This document shows, piece after piece, positions 1 to 51,386 of a stretch of DNA of 64,000 nucleotides (position 1 is the first letter of the stretch; the number at the start of each line of letters is the position of its first letter). The stretch is taken from contig NC_054877.1 in NCBI RefSeq assembly GCF_018320785.1, forward strand, positions 24,038,329 to 24,102,328. Direction: 5' to 3'. The notes under the pieces were generated by a model. The model was not told where the DNA came from, searched no databases, and saw only the letters and a list, made by a program, of their open reading frames with translations. Source of the DNA: Cheilinus undulatus. Taxonomy: Eukaryota; Chordata; Actinopteri; Labriformes; Labridae. Made by a program: the position numbers and the translations under genes.

Positions 1-2010
1 TGGTCCAGATGCATCATACTTTTTAAATAATCCAAAGCTTTGTTCTATACAATGTGCCTGTATTTGAAATCTAAAATAGGCCCTGTTCTATATCAAATAT
101 TATTTTTGGCAATTGTCAGTCCACCATAGTGCCCCTGCTGACGCAGTTAAACGCACCAGAGTCAGGCCTGGCTGGAGCTGCCGGTACAGTGCTCTTTTAA
201 TGCCACAAGCTGATTATCTCTCCACTGTAATTACATTATCCTCCCCTTTATGCAGGAGTGGTCTCTGGGGACTAATGGATACAGCCATGTATAATTCATT
301 CATCATTAGCATCCAATTTGACAATTAGACCTGATTGTTGAATTTTAAATATCAATCCAAGTTGTGGTATAGTTATCTAACAGTTTTTTCCTTACTTCTT
401 TTAAAGACATTCAAGAGTCAAACTTTGGAATAGAGGGAAGCTGATAATTCAAGGAAAAATTCAGGAATTACTTAAAAAAGTTTGGATATTTGATACTTGG
501 GCATTGCTACACCCGAGATTTGCTATTGATTTGCTATCCATCTGTTTTCAAAGGAAAATACACTCTGAAACTTTTTTTTAAATTCAATGTAGAAGATACA
601 GATAATAACAATATATTCATGATTCTAAGTTAAGTATCATTTATACATCACTCCATGAAAAACAAAAAGTTTTACATTTTCTTTTCAGTATCCCTTTTCC
701 TCTCTTCTGGCTCCCCCTCCTCCCCCTCCTCCTCCTCCTCCTCTTCTTCTCTGATTTCAGCATGCTAATTTAGTCGGTGCTCCTCAGCATGATTCCCTCG
801 CTCTCTCTCCCATTCTTGCTGCGATTCTGCTCCCTCCCCTCTGGGACCTGAAGATTAATATTCCTGGGCCCAACAAGATAATTACTGATACTAATTAGAC
901 ATGATTATGTGAATTTGATACACTTATTACTCTAGATAATGAGTAGGACATATTATCCTAACAAGCACCCGTGCCGCTTAGTTTACTTTACACACGACCC
1001 ACACTCTATATTTTCTGTTATTGTCACCTCAATCAGAAACTGATATTCTTGTGTAATTATTGAATAAAAGGCCTTGATGTGTGATACCTGGAAGAAGAGA
1101 AAGCATTGTTTAGAAAGTCAAAGATAAGGCTTGTTAATAAAAACAAAGCCTATGAAAATGTAACTTCTGAGTATTAGATGATCTCTGTCATTTAAATGTG
1201 TTGTTTTAATTAAGCAATTATAAAGCCTGTGAAGACATCATTGTGTTAGCTTTCAGAGGAAAAATAAAGTTTATTTTGACTTTCTGATGGAAAATTACAT
1301 TTTTGAACTATTTTTTTCCTTCTAAGTCATCCAAAAATGTTTTCCAAAAAATTCCATGTGTCATTTTAAATTAAGTTAATTGATTTTTCTCAGACCATGT
1401 CATCCAATTTTGTAAACAAGTTCTAAGACAGAGATTTCCACTTTGATGCATTTTAAAACTTGAGCAGGTAAATGGATTCTCTTCACTTGCCTTGAAGTGG
1501 ATCCATGAGTTTTTCAGAGTAGTTAGGATGTGTTGTAGCGACCGATCACGAACAGTTGGGAAGGACCCCACATGGCGCAGCCTAACCCATGAATTAGTAA
1601 AGAGTGCCAGGCGTCCGTGGCTCGCCTGATTGGAAGTGAGGGAGAGAACGCCTGCTGACGCCAGTGGAGATCGATGTGGCAGTCAGAGGGATGAGGCGAG
1701 ATAATTAGCGTTCAGAGTGTATCTTGTTAATTAAGGGCTAATTAGAGGCAGAGGCGGAGGGAAAGGGGTTGTCGTGTTGTGTGTGTGACTGTGTGAGGGA
1801 GGATGTTTGATAGTTGGATGTGCACAAATAAGGTGGCAGCAGCATTGCAGTTCTGCAGAAACTATGAAAACTGTTAACTCGATTACCAACTTTATCACTT
1901 CTGCACTGAATTATTTTGGTTTAAAGCAAACAGGCCTTCCAGATCATGTTTAGTTAAGAAAATATGGGGATAAAGGTTTAATTTTCTTGTCAATGTCTCA
2001 TGTTTTCCAG
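1..2010 (+). other. agap3: agap3 intron (partial, 3' end)
   Basis: No exon is seen here. The stretch is AT-rich and holds a CCT/CTC-rich tract at about 706-745. Repeat-free patches with many TAAT/ATTA motifs lie at about 160-330, 850-960 and 1560-1760 and could be regulatory. Confidence 0.8.
1560..1760. promoter_or_regulatory. candidate conserved non-coding element
   Basis: A repeat-free patch less AT-rich than its surroundings, with GAATTAG, GATAATTAG and TTAATTAAGGGCTAATTAG. This composition is typical of conserved enhancers near homeobox genes. Confidence 0.25.
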
Positions 2011-42007
<39,997 letters not shown>

Positions 42008-44780
42008 GAGATGGAAAGCAGCTGCAGATGAACAAAATAAATCCCCTAGAACCTTTCCATGTCTATACCCAGTACTTCCTCCTCTGTTTCACACTGTGTT
42101 ACCCAGAATCAGCACCAATTCAGAGGTTCAGGAGTGATGGACACATTGTTTTTATTTCACTATGCCTAAAAAAGGTGCCGTTTGGAGTTCGGACATTGTA
42201 CATTTTTTGTTTTGTATTATTTTGTATGTGTTTTGTGTGTAAAATTCATTCACTCTTGATCTGAAATGATCATGATCAGCTTTAAGCTTTTTTTCTTTTT
42301 TTAAGCATCAACCAAACAAATGACTCACTCTGGCATTCATACCTACCCCACAAAAGCATTTCCTTAATGCATTCAACATTTCCTTTTATGTCTTCCCTGT
42401 CTGCAACATGAACCGACTTTATAATGAGTGTGAATGAAAAACTTCTTTTAAATTTCTAAGCCAGAGCATAATAACATAAAACTGTGAGGAATAGTTTTAC
42501 AAGTGACAAAACAATGATGTGGGAAAGAAAGTAAATCTTCCATGATATCAGTGGCTGTTACAGCTTTAGTAATGATGCATGTCTTCAACACAGCCATCAA
42601 ACTCTTGACATACTATCCGTATACAAAGGCAAAGCAATTATACTTGAAGAGTCCAAATGATTTAGATACTTAATTCACGGGAAAATGGGTTCAGATCATC
42701 ATAAAGGAGTTGATTGAAGAATTCCTGTCTGGCAAAAGTGAGTCATTTCCTTATCGTGATTCTCCAGCAAAAGTGTCCGTGTCTGTAAAGGAATTAAGAG
42801 GCCTAATGTTTTATGACCATTGAGTCACAGGGCTTTGTAATGGCGCCTCTTCAATCAGAATTCATTCAAATTCAGACGTTTGATTGAAACTGTGAAATTG
42901 TACCATTATGATGTCTTTGTTGGAGTAATTTTCCGATTGACTAGATTGTCTTGATAATTGTTGTGTATTCACACAGTTTCAAACCATAAGCCTAGTGAAA
43001 CATCCCTTTTTTAAATGGTACTCCTGGGAGCATTTCCTCTTTTGTTGCTGTGAATTACATATATGGTGCTGTGTGTGTGCATTCATACATAACTGTATGA
43101 TAGTGTGTGCTTACTTCATGGCCTGTAACTGTGCAACAGAGAGAAACTGGGCATTTGTGTTCATAAACATTGGAGAAAGGACACTGGAGAGATGACACCT
43201 ACAGTGAATATTGGGGACATAACTGTTTTAATGTACAGACCTGTGTAAAAAGTAGTTCTTGTTCCATCACCTTATTCCTTATTAGAAAAGTACGGACTAA
43301 CTCTGATGTTTAGGGTAAAACAACCTTTTCCTTAAACCTACGTGCCCTCCCCTTTCCTAAGAACATGGTCAGCCTAAAAGCAGGGAGCTAACAAAATACA
43401 TGCAAGTGACTGAAGAAAAAGCAACATAAAGGGATTACAATAAGCAAGGATGGTTAAAGAGGGAAGTATATTACGTTTAACTCTCTTTACTAATGTACAG
43501 TATTCAACAGACAAGATAAGCCAATACATTTGTATAGTAAATAGGACTTTAGCAGGTAATGAATTCAGGTGGACTTGGCGCTATGTCTGCAATGTATTTT
43601 CCCTTTTGTTCAACTGCCATTATTAAGCTTTTAAATGTCATGATTTTATGGGTTTACAAAGGCAGGATGTATGTTTACAGAGCAAGTTTTTTGCTTGGTA
43701 CCTTAATTTGATGTTTCTTTACAGTATTTTTGTTTTTCAGAGCCAACAATGGATGAATTTGTGGTTAAAAACATGAAGCCAGGGGTGGCAATACACTTGA
43801 AGAACTCAAATCTATACATCTAAGCAGGTGTATTCAGCTCTTCAGAACTGTCAGATGTCTTGTTTTGGCATGCTGATGACTTGGTGTTATGGTTGCACCC
43901 AGGGTTGGAAATAGTCACAAACATTTTTGGCAGCCACTCTTTTTTAACGAGCAGCATTAACTAGTAAGGTATAATATAAAGGCTTATAGTATATAGCTTA
44001 TAGTATGAAGGCTTATAGTTCTCAAGATATGGACTATTTAACAAGAGGGAGTTGGTGCATAAATGATCCAAACTGTAACTTATCTTAAACCTCTCTTTCA
44101 ACCAATTTGTCCTGTATCTGACAATGCAAATGTTTGCTGTGCTTCCTGCGGGAGCACTGTACATTCATCTGCATTTTCCTGCATTATGAGTGACAGACTT
44201 GAAGAATTTGATATCTTGTGTGTGATTTCTGCAGTCTCAAGCCAAGATTCAGGCTTTGTTTTCCTACCATAGACTTGGAACAAGCAAGACACTGGTTCAA
44301 ACACACCTTTAACCGATACAGTAGCTGCAGTGGAGAACTACTCTCATATGATACTGAGCCAAACCATCCCAGCACTCAGCCGCCTGTAAGCATTTGACAG
44401 CAGCTCTGACACAGGGAGGAGGAGGTGGGGTTGTGGGGTTGTGTGTTCAAGTCTGCTCAGCTTTGCTCATAAAGTCAGGAAGAAGCAGAAAAAAAGGGTT
44501 TTATTTATGTTTTTAATTGTAACAAAATCACTGATTGATTAGGGCGACTTTAATTTACCTGTCGAGCATATTCATCTGACACTGTTCAAAAGTACCTGCA
44601 TTTGGCTGGTGGCGGATGCTAATTTCCCATCCTGGTTGCATCCCAGGAGAAGGCAGCCTAGGTTAGAAATCTAGTCTGTAGCTCCTTTCCCACTCTCTTT
44701 GTCCCTGATTTCCTGCTTGCTCCTGTCCTGTCTCTAGTGAAGGCAAAAAATTGAGAGCTATCAGGCTGCCGACCTCTATG

Positions 44781-45198
44781 GTGAGGCGTTTTGGGCTCAT
44801 TTGTTGCAGACCTCCACGATGGAGTGACCTTGACCACAGAGCGGGAAGTGACGTACTAACCTTTGTTAGGTTTTCCCTTAGTTTGTGGTGTGTTTTTTTT
44901 TTAATGTTATCAACGTTACCCTAACCCTAAACTTTAGGGTTCTTGTGCCTAACCCTAAACCTCTTTAGGTTTTCCTTAGTTTGTGGTGTGTTAAAATTAA
45001 ATTTATCCCCTTCAGCAAATTTTCAAGTTTTCTTCATAAAATTCTGCTGTCGTGAAAAGTAGCTGCCTACTGTAACCTCTGACAGCAAGTGGAAAACATA
45101 CATCATTCAGTCTGTCATTCTGGTTCCAGCTTGGGTAATGAACGTCACTTTCTGCTCCATTGTAGAGGTCTGCCACAGATGATCCCAAAACGCCCCAC
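44781..45198. repeat. TIR-bounded insertion within the probable agap3 3'UTR
   Basis: 44781-44822 and 45157-45198 are imperfect 42-bp inverted repeats (for example GGCGTTTTGGG against CCCAAAACGCC, and GCAGACCTCCA against TAGAGGTCTGC). Inside, TTAGTTTGTGGTGTGTT occurs twice in direct orientation, flanking a stretch of CCCTAA repeats. No coding frame is convincing. Confidence 0.75.
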
Positions 45199-46064
45199 TG
45201 TAAGCCCCACTATAAGCCTTATTTGCCAAAAATCCCAGATAAACATCTTATTGAAGAAGCAAAAAGTCTGATTTGCTTGCGTTACGTAAAAATAATCAGC
45301 CAGTGGGGGAAGCAAATTTACTTAAGTGCCTTGAAACAGGATGTGCTAACAAATGTTGAACACGCGCATCATTTCAAGACACTTAACCTTTTTTATTTTG
45401 CATTATATTTTGGTAAAAATAAGTTTATTGGATTGATTGTTGCTAAAGTAAGTGCAATAAGATATTTTGAACTAAAATTATGCAAAAGATTTGAGATTTT
45501 CAAGTGTATTGTTAAAGGAGCTATTGAAATTTTCAAGAAATATGCTTCCTTAATGGAGGCCATTCTTGTATATTTATGTTACAGATGGAGAGCAGGTGAT
45601 TAGACTAGCCTAGCAAACTGTTAGTAAAATATTATATATGTAACTCCCTCTAAGAACACATATTTTATTTACTCTTTACACTAAATTCAGAGAAGATATA
45701 TGGATTATTTAGACTTGTAAGTATAAGTGGGTTTTAAGCCCTACTCCCATAAATAACGTGCGGCAGTGATAGTGGTTTCGATCTTCTCTAACTATGAAAA
45801 TGAAAGCTGACAAGTATCTTCCCCCACATCTGTCCTTTTTAGCTACAAATTCATCCCTGTTATTAAAATCATGTTTACTTGTACTGTACAATGGTACTGG
45901 CCTTATTTCTGACTTCTACTTGACCAACAACATTTCAGTGTCCGATGGGATCACTGAGAGGACTTTGATGCGTATAGTAATTACCTGAACCCTAATTTAC
46001 ATTCTGTAGATGCTGAAAAAAAAACACTAGAACCTGCCTGTTTCCCCCTTATTGAAACATGAAG

Positions 46065-46072
46065 TGTACATA
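46065..46072 (+). promoter_or_regulatory. Pumilio-type element in the probable agap3 3'UTR
   Basis: TGTACATA fits the Pumilio consensus UGUANAUA. A second site, TGTAAATA, is at 46284-46291. Function depends on the transcript reaching this far. Confidence 0.35.
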
Positions 46073-46283
46073 TTAGCGTAATGCTTTTATCTGAAGACGA
46101 GCTCCTCCTAGAGAATAAATGGTTTTAGGTCAGCAGTCCTTTTGACCCCATGAACCATATTTAGATTTTTTGTTTCTCTTCAGGCATATTTTTAAGGTAC
46201 TTTTGGTTTGGTCTCGACTTGAGCTTGACCATCTTTGGTACTTGTGTAAAATGATGTACATTTGACATATTTATAATGCAGTA

Positions 46284-46291
46284 TGTAAATA
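46284..46291 (+). promoter_or_regulatory. second Pumilio-type element in the probable agap3 3'UTR
   Basis: TGTAAATA fits UGUANAUA and lies about 150 nt before the candidate polyadenylation signals. Confidence 0.35.
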
Positions 46292-46434
46292 TATTTTTGT
46301 TCTCTGTTTTGTTTTTATTTTTTGTCCAAGTTAATTTCTATTGTAACTCCTTTTACGTTCAGAACGTGAAACAAAGCAAAAGCTAAAGAGTAACTTGATG
46401 TATGCTTGGATGCTTGGCTGACTGTTGACCTATT

Positions 46435-46452
46435 AATAAACACTCCAATAAA
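46435..46452 (+). terminator. agap3: tandem polyadenylation signals, candidate agap3 transcript end
   Basis: AATAAA occurs at 46435-46440 and again at 46447-46452, followed by a T-rich stretch with TTTGTCTTGTCC about 40 nt later that could serve as the downstream element. They close the region in which no other gene is found after the agap3 stop. Confidence 0.45.
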
Positions 46453-47629
46453 ATGATGTAGCCTTTCCCTGCATTTAGGGAAATCAACACATTTGTCTTG
46501 TCCACGTCTTGTTAAATCATCTATCTCGCTCTTGTTGCTTCTGCTAATGCCAAGCGCACAAGGTGAGACTCTCCTTCAAAGTAAAAGTCTTGCTTTCACT
46601 GCAACATTTGTCATTTCATGCTTTTTTCCCTTTTTTCATGTTCCCTTATCAAACATCATCAGTGGAAGAAACTCACTCCTGTTAATCCAAAAATAACTCA
46701 ACCAAGCCACTCTAGAGGTAAGTAAAGCAACCACTTCCTGCTTGTGGGGACCCCCACACCCCCCTAAACAGCTGCTGAAAGAGGATTAAGATAAAGAGCT
46801 GGGCTTAGTGTCAGGCAGCACAACACGATGAGGAAAAGTGAAAGGTCTCAGTGTTCAGAGGAGTCAAGCCCTCACTAATCCACTTCTTATTTCCTGCTAA
46901 TCTTGTCTCAGCATATCTTCATCCCCTTCCTCTCTCTGTTGGCCGTCATTGTTTGGGCTTTATCACCTGGTTTATCTGCAGTGTTTCCTCTTCCTCCCTC
47001 CGCGCTGGTTGGACATGGAGCCACAATAAACGGAGTCACGCTTAAAGACCCTGAAAACTTATTTCACCTACCCACTTCCCTACTGATAGCAGTGGAGTTC
47101 TACATAAGCAAGCTGCTGTCAACTTAAGTTTGCCACAATCCTAGCAACATTATTTCTATTTGATCAACTTTTCTATTTAGAAAAAGTCACATATCCCTGC
47201 ACCAATCTGGGTTTGGAAGTATTTTAACTAGATAAGAGGTGGTTGGGTTATGTGATGACGAATAAAAAATCTGTTTGAGTCACATATGAGACCAGACATC
47301 AACACTTTTTTTTTTATTGTTTGTCTATGACTATAAATGGACTTTATGACCATAAACCCTAATATCAGCAAATTTTGATGTTAATATTGAATTTTACAGG
47401 GATAAATAAATCCACATTAGCTGACTAGTAGGGCATTTTCTAGCAGTAGACTCCAACTGAACATTTAACGTCATAATTGAAGCTAATATGGACAAGCCTT
47501 TTTTTAAAATTCAAGCTTTATTTAAGAGTTCATTCTAGTTTAAAGGTATTATAAACTAACAAATTGCTCTTGTTTAAGGCAATCCTTGTAAATTTAAATG
47601 TTTAATAGGGTAGTCCATTTAAGCGTCCT

Positions 47630-47940
47630 TACTGCAGCAGTGTAACCCTGCAAAGCAAGCCAGTGCTAGTTTCTCACTGGCGAATCCATCTTGCAAAGCT
47701 CCCGTCTGAACCATTTGGGCCCGGTTAGAAAGTGACAGGATCAATCAGCGACGAGGGGCAGTACCTTTAGGAATGGCGTGACATGAGCAAGCAGCAATTA
47801 TGGTGGAAGAGATTAGCGTGGATGCTGCTAAAGCGCCAGTTTTATCAAAACTTGACAACATTTCTTCATTTAAAGACCAAAGAACAGCAGTGAGTTGTTT
47901 TCTCTTCAAAAATGACAAAAGTCATGTACTGACACGTCTA
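47630..47940 (+). repeat. diverged third copy of the helicase-leader unit
   Basis: It aligns with 49550-49860 in the same orientation: shared blocks include TCACTGGCGAATCCATCTTG, GACAACATTTCTTCATT and AGAACAGCAGTGAGTTGTTT. The copy has scattered substitutions and small indels (about 20 bp missing before the ATG and a codon-level change giving FKDQRT for LKEEQRT). It is therefore much older than the split between the two palindrome arms. Confidence 0.85.
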
Positions 47941-48590
47941 TAGTCGCCATGGTTCACCTTATTCCTCGGTAGCTACCCATGCGCAGCTCGGTCATGGCTA
48001 CTTTGCGTGTTTTGTTGCTCTGATTGGCCTGTAAAGATGTGATAAACAGAACGTTCATCTATTCACACTGAATTTTTTTTAATCCTCTGCTCTTTGCCCA
48101 ACGCTTAGTATTTAAGGTTTTCTAGAATCTGTCAGGTTAGCAGCAGTGCTGATTGCCCCTGAATTGCTGCTGGCAAAGCTTTACCTCAACCACTCAAGTC
48201 TTTTAGCCTTAAGCTTTAGTTTTTGCACTTCTATTCACTTTTATGCTGCTAAGGAGTAGATTTCTACTAATAAGTGTCATTATTCGACATGCTTTGTCAT
48301 TAAAATATTTCTAGCAATGCATTCCCTGCAAAGTCAAAGCATGCAGCTTGGCTAACCCAAAGCAAAAACTGTGTATCTGTTTTGTGAATGCATTTTTCGC
48401 GCGAGTGTTCCCAACTGAAAGGATTTTATGGTCATCAGACAGTTTGGTTTGTTACATTGATAGATGAATACAAAAAAAAAACAGCCAGTTGATGCAGGAG
48501 TAAAGTATAAGTGAAGAAAACCAGTTTTGAATTTAAAGGGCTCACATTCATCAATAGGCATTTAACCCTTAAAAAACAAAGGACCCACTT

Positions 48591-48695
48591 AGTAGGGAGG
48601 TTAAGCCCAAAAAATAGGCTTTTGACTTCAAGTCATGATGCAAAGAGGACCTTTGCATCATGACTTGAAGTCAAAAATCACTAAACCTCCCTACT
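48591..48695. repeat. foldback hairpin, possible MITE
   Basis: Inner arms 48621-48645 and 48651-48675 are perfect 25-bp reverse complements around a 5-nt loop. Outer arms AGTAGGGAGGTT (48591-48602) and AACCTCCCTACT (48684-48695) also pair. The whole 105-bp unit folds into one stem with a bulge. Confidence 0.9.
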
Positions 48696-48735
48696 AACTG
48701 GCAGGTAAGCAGATAATTGTATAACTATTCAGTTA

Positions 48736-48815
48736 TTGCCTCCGCCAAGGAGGTTATGTGATCGACAGGGTTTGTTAGTTTGTTAGCAACATAACTCAAA
48801 AAGTTATGGATGGAT
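48736..48815 (+). repeat. truncated copy of the same interspersed repeat, next to the left palindrome edge
   Basis: It contains GCCTCCGCCAAGGAGGTTAT, GTTTGTTAGTTTGTTAGCAA and CATAACTCAAAAAGTTATGG, matching the start of the copy at 50636. It breaks off at about 48815, just before the left arm begins at 48839. Confidence 0.75.
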
Positions 48816-49679
48816 TTTCTCTCTTTCAAACTCTTTCTAACTCTTTCAAAAGTTACCACCTTTTGTACAGTCTGAAGTCCAGACTGAGATGGGAAAATAC
48901 CAGAAATTTGGGTCACAAGTTCTCATTCAGGAGTTGATGGTGGATACTGAGGCTCCACCAATTAAGAACCACTGCCACAGAGTCATTCTCACTTTCTGCC
49001 AAACAACAAATTAAAGACAAGTAAACAATAACCTTGTATTTCGAGGCTAAAAAGTCTGTTTACATAATGCTTTGGCGACTGCTGTTTAATTTTATGGAAA
49101 GAATTCACCGATACTCCTTGTAACTCTGTTTCAAGGGAGCACTCGAAATTGAGGGGTAGGAGTCAAAAGCCAGACATCAAGTGTCATCAAGTGTAGCTTA
49201 AAGTGTAGTTGGTACACTAATTTCTTCTTAGACATTCTAAATAAAAGCACAATATCTGAAGCAACAAACTTGATTGTTCTGTTAGAAGTGTTTTGGTTTC
49301 CGTCTGTAGAACAATCTCCCCCAAAAAAAAGCCTTCAAGCAGCATTCACTGTTTGCAAGAAACGGTCCCAGTAGAGAGAAAAGATGCAGAAAACATACTG
49401 TAGTGATGCAATGCCAGAGTTGATCTGCAGTCATCTAACTTAATTCAGGCTTAATGTTGAGGTTTGCCAGCTGAAGGCCATAATACTGTTTGAGTTGTGG
49501 TGTCAACAAAGGGTAGGTCAGCGGTAACCTTACAAAGCAGATGGAAACACCCGTTTCCTAGTTCCTCACTGGCGAATCCATCTTGCAAAGCTCCTGTCTG
49601 AACCGTCTGGGTCCGGTTAGAAAGTGACAGGACCAATCAGTGACGAGGGGCAGTACTTTCAGGCACAGTGGAGTCGTGA

Positions 49680-49848
49680 CGTAAGCAAGCAGCAACAAGA
49701 GGCCGGCGCAATTATGGCGGAAGAGATTAGCGTTGATGCTACTAAAGCGACAGTTTTATCAAAACTTGACAACATTTCTTCATTAAAAGAAGAACAAAGA
49801 ACAGCAGTGAGTTGTTTTCTCTTCAAAAACAACAAAGTCATGTACTGA
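49680..49848 (+). pseudogene. leader fragment of a transposon-borne helicase-like protein (left-arm copy)
   Basis: The frame from ATG 49714 reads MAEEISVDATKATVLSKLDN then ISSLKEEQRTAVSCFL and stops soon after. From memory, this resembles the N-terminus of RecQ/DEAD-like helicase ORFs carried by fish repeats, where EEQRTAL leads into the Walker A region. Here the frame runs out before any helicase motif, so it is a non-autonomous remnant. The same peptide is mirrored on the - strand in the right arm (52699-52531) and a diverged copy lies at 47801-47935. Family assignment is tentative. Confidence 0.5.
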
Positions 49849-50635
49849 CATGTCTACAGTCGCTATGGTTCACGTTATTCCTCGGTAGCTGTGCACACGT
49901 ACCTCGGTAGTGGCTTCTGCTTTATGACTAAAGCTATCATCATTATAATGGTCGCACAGACAACCACCAGGTTACTGGCACCTCCACTGATTATTTTCCT
50001 TTTTTAGATTTTTTTACATTAAACTGAATACTGTGATTGAACCATTTGGAGTACAAGTACAAACAAAGTGTCTTTAGAAAAGTAACATACTGAAGTTTCT
50101 TTTCAAACTGTCAAACTCACTGTAGATGCTATTGGTATGGGTAAAAACACATAATATTTTTTTCCCATCTGAATTTGTATTGTGAAACAGAGGCCTGTAG
50201 ATGACGGTAGCTGGCAGGTTTTAGCTGGAAAACCAAAGCATGAAACCTTAGCCAATTCAGGTTCAAAGCTTAATAGAACAGAAAATGGATATCTTACACC
50301 TGTTTTTATGAGGATAGGACCAGGCATTCTAAACTGGAGACTCCAAAAAGGGTCGAGGTTGGCAGGCAGTTTTCGATATAGCATTGCCAATAACTGTCAT
50401 GAAGGAAAGACATTATTATAGCAACTACAGTGGACTATTGACAACAAGAATGGCAAAATTGAAATTATACAAACCAGTCCATGGATCTTTATGGATGTCA
50501 TGTTTTTGGACTAAAACTTTGACAGGATTTAGATTGTGTGGACTCTTTCTGATGCAGCAGGACTGTTTATGATTAAATATTATGATCAGGAGAGTACAGG
50601 AGAGCATCTAATGGTGAGCTGTGCCACTTTTATTA

Positions 50636-50890
50636 TTACCTCCACCAAGGATGTTATGTGATCGGGTGGGTTTTTTTGTTTGTTAGTTTGTTTGTTAGCA
50701 ACATAACTCAAAAAGTTGTGGACGGATTTTAATGAAATTTTCAGGAAATGTCAGAAATGGCATAAGGAAGAACTGATTAAATTTTGGGAGTGATCCGGAT
50801 CACAGTCTTGATCCAGGAATTTTGTCAAGGATTCGTCACCATTCGGAGATAGGGCTAATGGCAGAGGTCTGCGCTATTACCACTTTACAC
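50636..50890 (+). repeat. unclassified teleost interspersed repeat (left-arm copy)
   Basis: It runs from CCTCCACCAAGGATGTTATG through TTAGCAACATAACTCAAAAA and GGGAGTGATCCGGATCACAG to GGGCTAATGGCAGAGGTCTG. Parts recur at 48736-48815 (truncated), in the spacer at about 51072-51168 (reverse) and in the right arm at 51489-51742 (reverse). I know the sequence as a common fish repeat but cannot name its family. Confidence 0.7.
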
Positions 50891-51386
50891 CAGGAGATGG
50901 TGGATATGAGTAACTTTAATCCCAGCAGCATGTTTTTGGTGTCTTTCTATTCAAAGTTTCTCAGGATTTATAGAGTTTGAACCATGTTGCTCAGGATAAA
51001 ACCACAAGAACAGGCACAATTAATGCATTTGTCAGGATAAAAATAAACAACGAGAAAAGTACTCAGAGAGCGCAGACCTCCGCCATTAGCCCTATCTCCC
51101 AATAGTGAAGAATCCTTTAAAAACATTCCTGGATCCAGACGGTGATCTGGATCACTCCCAAAATCTTATTTGCCGAGTACTCCCTCCCAGGTAGGGTGGG
51201 GACATTGTGGGGCAAAGCACTGGCTTCACTACGTATGGACTGTTACGGCGGAAGCACCCATGGTCTCACCGGACAACTGAAAGTCATGGCAGAGGGTGAG
51301 CATTCCTCTATTCCTCCCAGCATTGTGAGTATTCTCGCTACAATTCACTGTCTTTCTGTCTGTTACGCTCTGACTCGTCTCCTCGA

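Larger units (their letters stand above)
42008..46470 (+). other. agap3: probable agap3 3' untranslated region (about 4.4 kb)
   Basis: No further coding exon or opposing gene is seen until past 46 kb. Two closely spaced AATAAA signals at 46435-46440 and 46447-46452 would end a long 3'UTR. Alternative signals lie at 46114-46119 and, only 28 nt past the stop, at 42036-42041. The stretch is AT-rich and holds two Pumilio-like UGUANAUA sites near its end and a TIR-bounded insertion at about 44781-45198. The real end needs transcript data; a shorter UTR is possible. Confidence 0.5.
48839..50994. repeat. left arm of a giant inverted repeat
   Basis: This 2,156-bp stretch is the reverse complement of 51387-53542. 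Long parts I compared by eye are identical, with a few one-base indels (for example an A4 versus A5 run near 49377) and small differences close to the spacer. From outside in, the arm holds unidentified sequence (48.84-49.5 kb), a helicase-like leader unit (49.55-49.9 kb), more unidentified sequence (49.95-50.6 kb) and one copy of a teleost-type interspersed repeat (50.64-50.89 kb). Confidence 0.95.

Noticed and set aside
42036..42041. AATAAA as the agap3 poly(A) signal
   Set aside because: Only 28 nt past the stop codon; possible as a minor site, but the tandem signals at 46435-46452 are more convincing.
45223..45603. 126-codon open frame in the probable agap3 3'UTR
   Set aside because: Begins next to the TIR element, has AT-driven composition and no recognised family.
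50103..50390. 95-residue open frame on the - strand, identical to one at 51989-52276 on the + strand
   Set aside because: The identity comes from the inverted repeat; the peptide has no domain or signature that I recognise, and the DNA is repeat material.
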